A program made the translations under genes and the position numbers. Below the pieces are notes generated by a model. That model did not search any database. It had not been told where the DNA came from and saw only the letters and a list, made by a program, of their open reading frames with translations. Of a stretch of DNA of 64,000 nt, positions 58,701-61,700 are shown piece after piece; positions within the stretch are counted from its first letter, which is position 1; each line of letters starts with the position of its first letter. The stretch comes from Haliclystus octoradiatus (Eukaryota > Cnidaria > Staurozoa > Stauromedusae > Haliclystidae), in contig OU744450.1 in assembly GCA_916610825.1 (NCBI GenBank), positions 24,760,850 through 24,824,849 of the forward strand. The letters run 5' to 3'.

Positions 58701-61700
58701 TGGGTCAAACGTCAACAACAACAAAAATTTAGAAGAAAATGTTGAAATGCCTCAAGGATTTCAGAAGGAAGGCTGAACATTTTGTTGGACTCTGATTCCT
58801 GCTCGACTCCAATTTTGACAGAAATAAGTTTTGAGATAAAATTTGAAGAGGAAAATCAAATTGAAAAGGGACACCTCGTCTAGATATAGCATATGCAATA
58901 CACATGCATCAAATATTATTTACGTAAATTGATGGGTATTTTTTCTGTACAACACTGTTCTATATACAGTCAAACCTCTTATAACGGGCACATCTATGTA
59001 ACGGCAACCTGTCTATAGTGGTCATTCTTGCAATGTCTAAAGTAGTATTTTCCATTGAATTAAACCGGTATATAAAGGCCACCTGTCTATAATGGTCAAT
59101 TTATCTACCTCTTGTAGCTGGCTGTTATATACAGGTTTCACTGTATTAGTTAATCACTCTTGCTATTTTCAGTGCCTGTTTTGTTTATGATGCTTGAGCA
59201 AGAACCCAAATATTGAAGCCTTAGATATGTTAGAAGCTGTAAAATACGACATATTCATTCATGAAACTTGGCAAACAAATTGACTGCCCTTGCAGAATTG
59301 AAAGTTTTGAACTTTGCTTTGAAGTGGAAACAGCAGCTAGGCTGTTCAAAAAAAGTTTTATCAAGGGAGCTGATTGGTGATTATTGATTAAATAGATGAT
59401 TGATATTTTAGATATTGTTAAAAATGACTCTTAGAGAAGAGTGCAGTGCCTATAAAGATTCACTTTTTCTTTTTTGAATCTGGAGTCCTAGAAAAGTTTC
59501 AACTTTGCTTCAACCAGGTTTGGCATATAAATAAAAAACGTATAAAGTTTTTTCTGAATTTGAGCTACTTCATGGATCTGGGATCCCAGGATCCACAATT
59601 TTGTTGGACACATGAAGGGTGGTTCACTGTATTGAGTTTGAGGTTGTTCTTATAGAAGGCTCAATTTAAGGCAGGCTGATAAGAACAAACCTTGACGTTG
59701 TCTTGATCGTAATGACGTTTCTTTGTTTTAGGCAATGTATCTTCTGCAACAACAAAAACAACACAATCTATATACAGTCAAACCTCTTCTAACGGTCACC
59801 TTTATAAAGCGGTCACCTGTCTATAGTGATCACTCTTGCAATGTCTAAAATAGTACTTTTTATTGAATAAAGCATGTATAAAAAGGCCACCTGTCTATAA
59901 TGGTCAATTTATCTACCCCTCGTAGCTGACTGTTATATACAGGTTTCACTGTACAGATTGTGATTCGTGAATATGTTATGGATATTCTACCATTGTATAA
60001 GTACAGTAGAAACCGTTTATAACGGCACCTCTGGGGAATCTGAAAAAGTATGTTATAGGCGATGTGCCATTATAGCTGCTATTACATCATAACAATAGAA
60101 CAATAGAAAATGTCTTCGCCTCATTTTTCGTTCTGATGACGGATTCACAGTAGCACAACAAAAACCATGCGGTTAATTTTTTCAATCGTTCGGCAAAAGA
60201 TTTTTGTAAAATAAGACGGTATAAACGATTTTATTAGTTCACAGGAATAAAATTTGGTGACGTTATAAGAGATAATCCGTTATAAACAGTGATGCTATAA
60301 CCGATAATTATTAAGAGAAAACCTACTGAAATTTTACAGGAACAAAGAATTAGTATGTTAATAACAATAATCCGTTATAAAAGGTGACGTTATAAACAGT
60401 GTCTACTGTAGTTGCATTGTTCTCAATAAGATCCCTGACCTGAAACATAAGTGCATAGAAATCCAGGTGACTTTTCACTGCTAATGCATAGCGCTTACAC
60501 TATCAAAAGACAGGTGTCCGCTTGAGACAGGTGTCCGCTTGAGACAGGTGACTGTCAGGACAGGTTTGACTCTACTGTACAAAGGTTTTTCAAGTGAAAA
60601 CAATTCACGAGGGTTCAGACATGAGAACTAAAATTTCAAAAATAGTCTAAAAACCACAATATCTTGATAAATTTCAATGGATGGGATGGAAAAAAGCGGT
60701 AACTACAATTTCACAAGGTCCAAAATAGTCTGAAATCGGCTAAAAGTCTGAAAATTCTCATGTCTGAGGGTTAAATGGCCTGATTTTCGTGAAGAGCTAT
60801 TGATCATTAAAAAGTTCATACAAGTAGGGCCATTTACCGTTCATGAACTAGTTCATAAACTGTTGTTCATGAACTAGTTCATAAACTGTTGTTCATGAAC
60901 TAGTTTATAAACTGTTCATGAGCAATTTGAAATATGGATATTAACAGTTCTCAAAGTTTGTAAAGTTCATGAAATGTTCATAAACTGCTTATGAGAAGTT
61001 CAGGAGGTTCCTGAACTTCATGAAATTCATCAATAGTTCATGAATATGAATTCAACAATTTGATTGCAGTGGTTTGGACATAATTTTGTTTTAATAAGAC
61101 CTACCAGCAACATTTTTGGTCATTTTCCCTTTTCGTTTCTCTTTACGCTTAATTTTTGCAGGAGATTTTTGCGGGAAATTTCTATTGTTTTCATATGGTC
61201 TATCTTGAGTTGGTTTATCATTACCACTATCGCGAATGTCATCTGAAAACAAATCACAAAAGATTATTATCATAACTTAAAATAAGCTTGATTTCACAAT
61301 TATAAACGATCCTGTCTAGTGAATCGTCTATGAAAACGAACCCTGCTCAATTTAACAGGTAAGTTTCAGACGTGAAGTTGTTTCAAAATCGTGGAAACCA
61401 ACGCAGCAATACCTTCAGCCAATACTCAATTACAATGTTTGAATTTTCCTTTAGCTGGACTTTAAACCAATGTTACCAGTTGTGTCAGTGTGTTCTGATG
61501 ATTTGTCTGCGACTGTCTATTCCAGTGTAAGGGCTGACAAAATGTTGGCCTTCAGTAATCCCACAACAACGACTTTTAGTAAGAAGTTCCTATAGACGTG
61601 TGTTGCGACTTTCAGTTCCATGGGGGTGTAGAACATGGAAAAGAGGCTCTCCCCTGTGAAAAACAGTTCATGAACGTTAAATGGTCCCAATTTTGATGAA

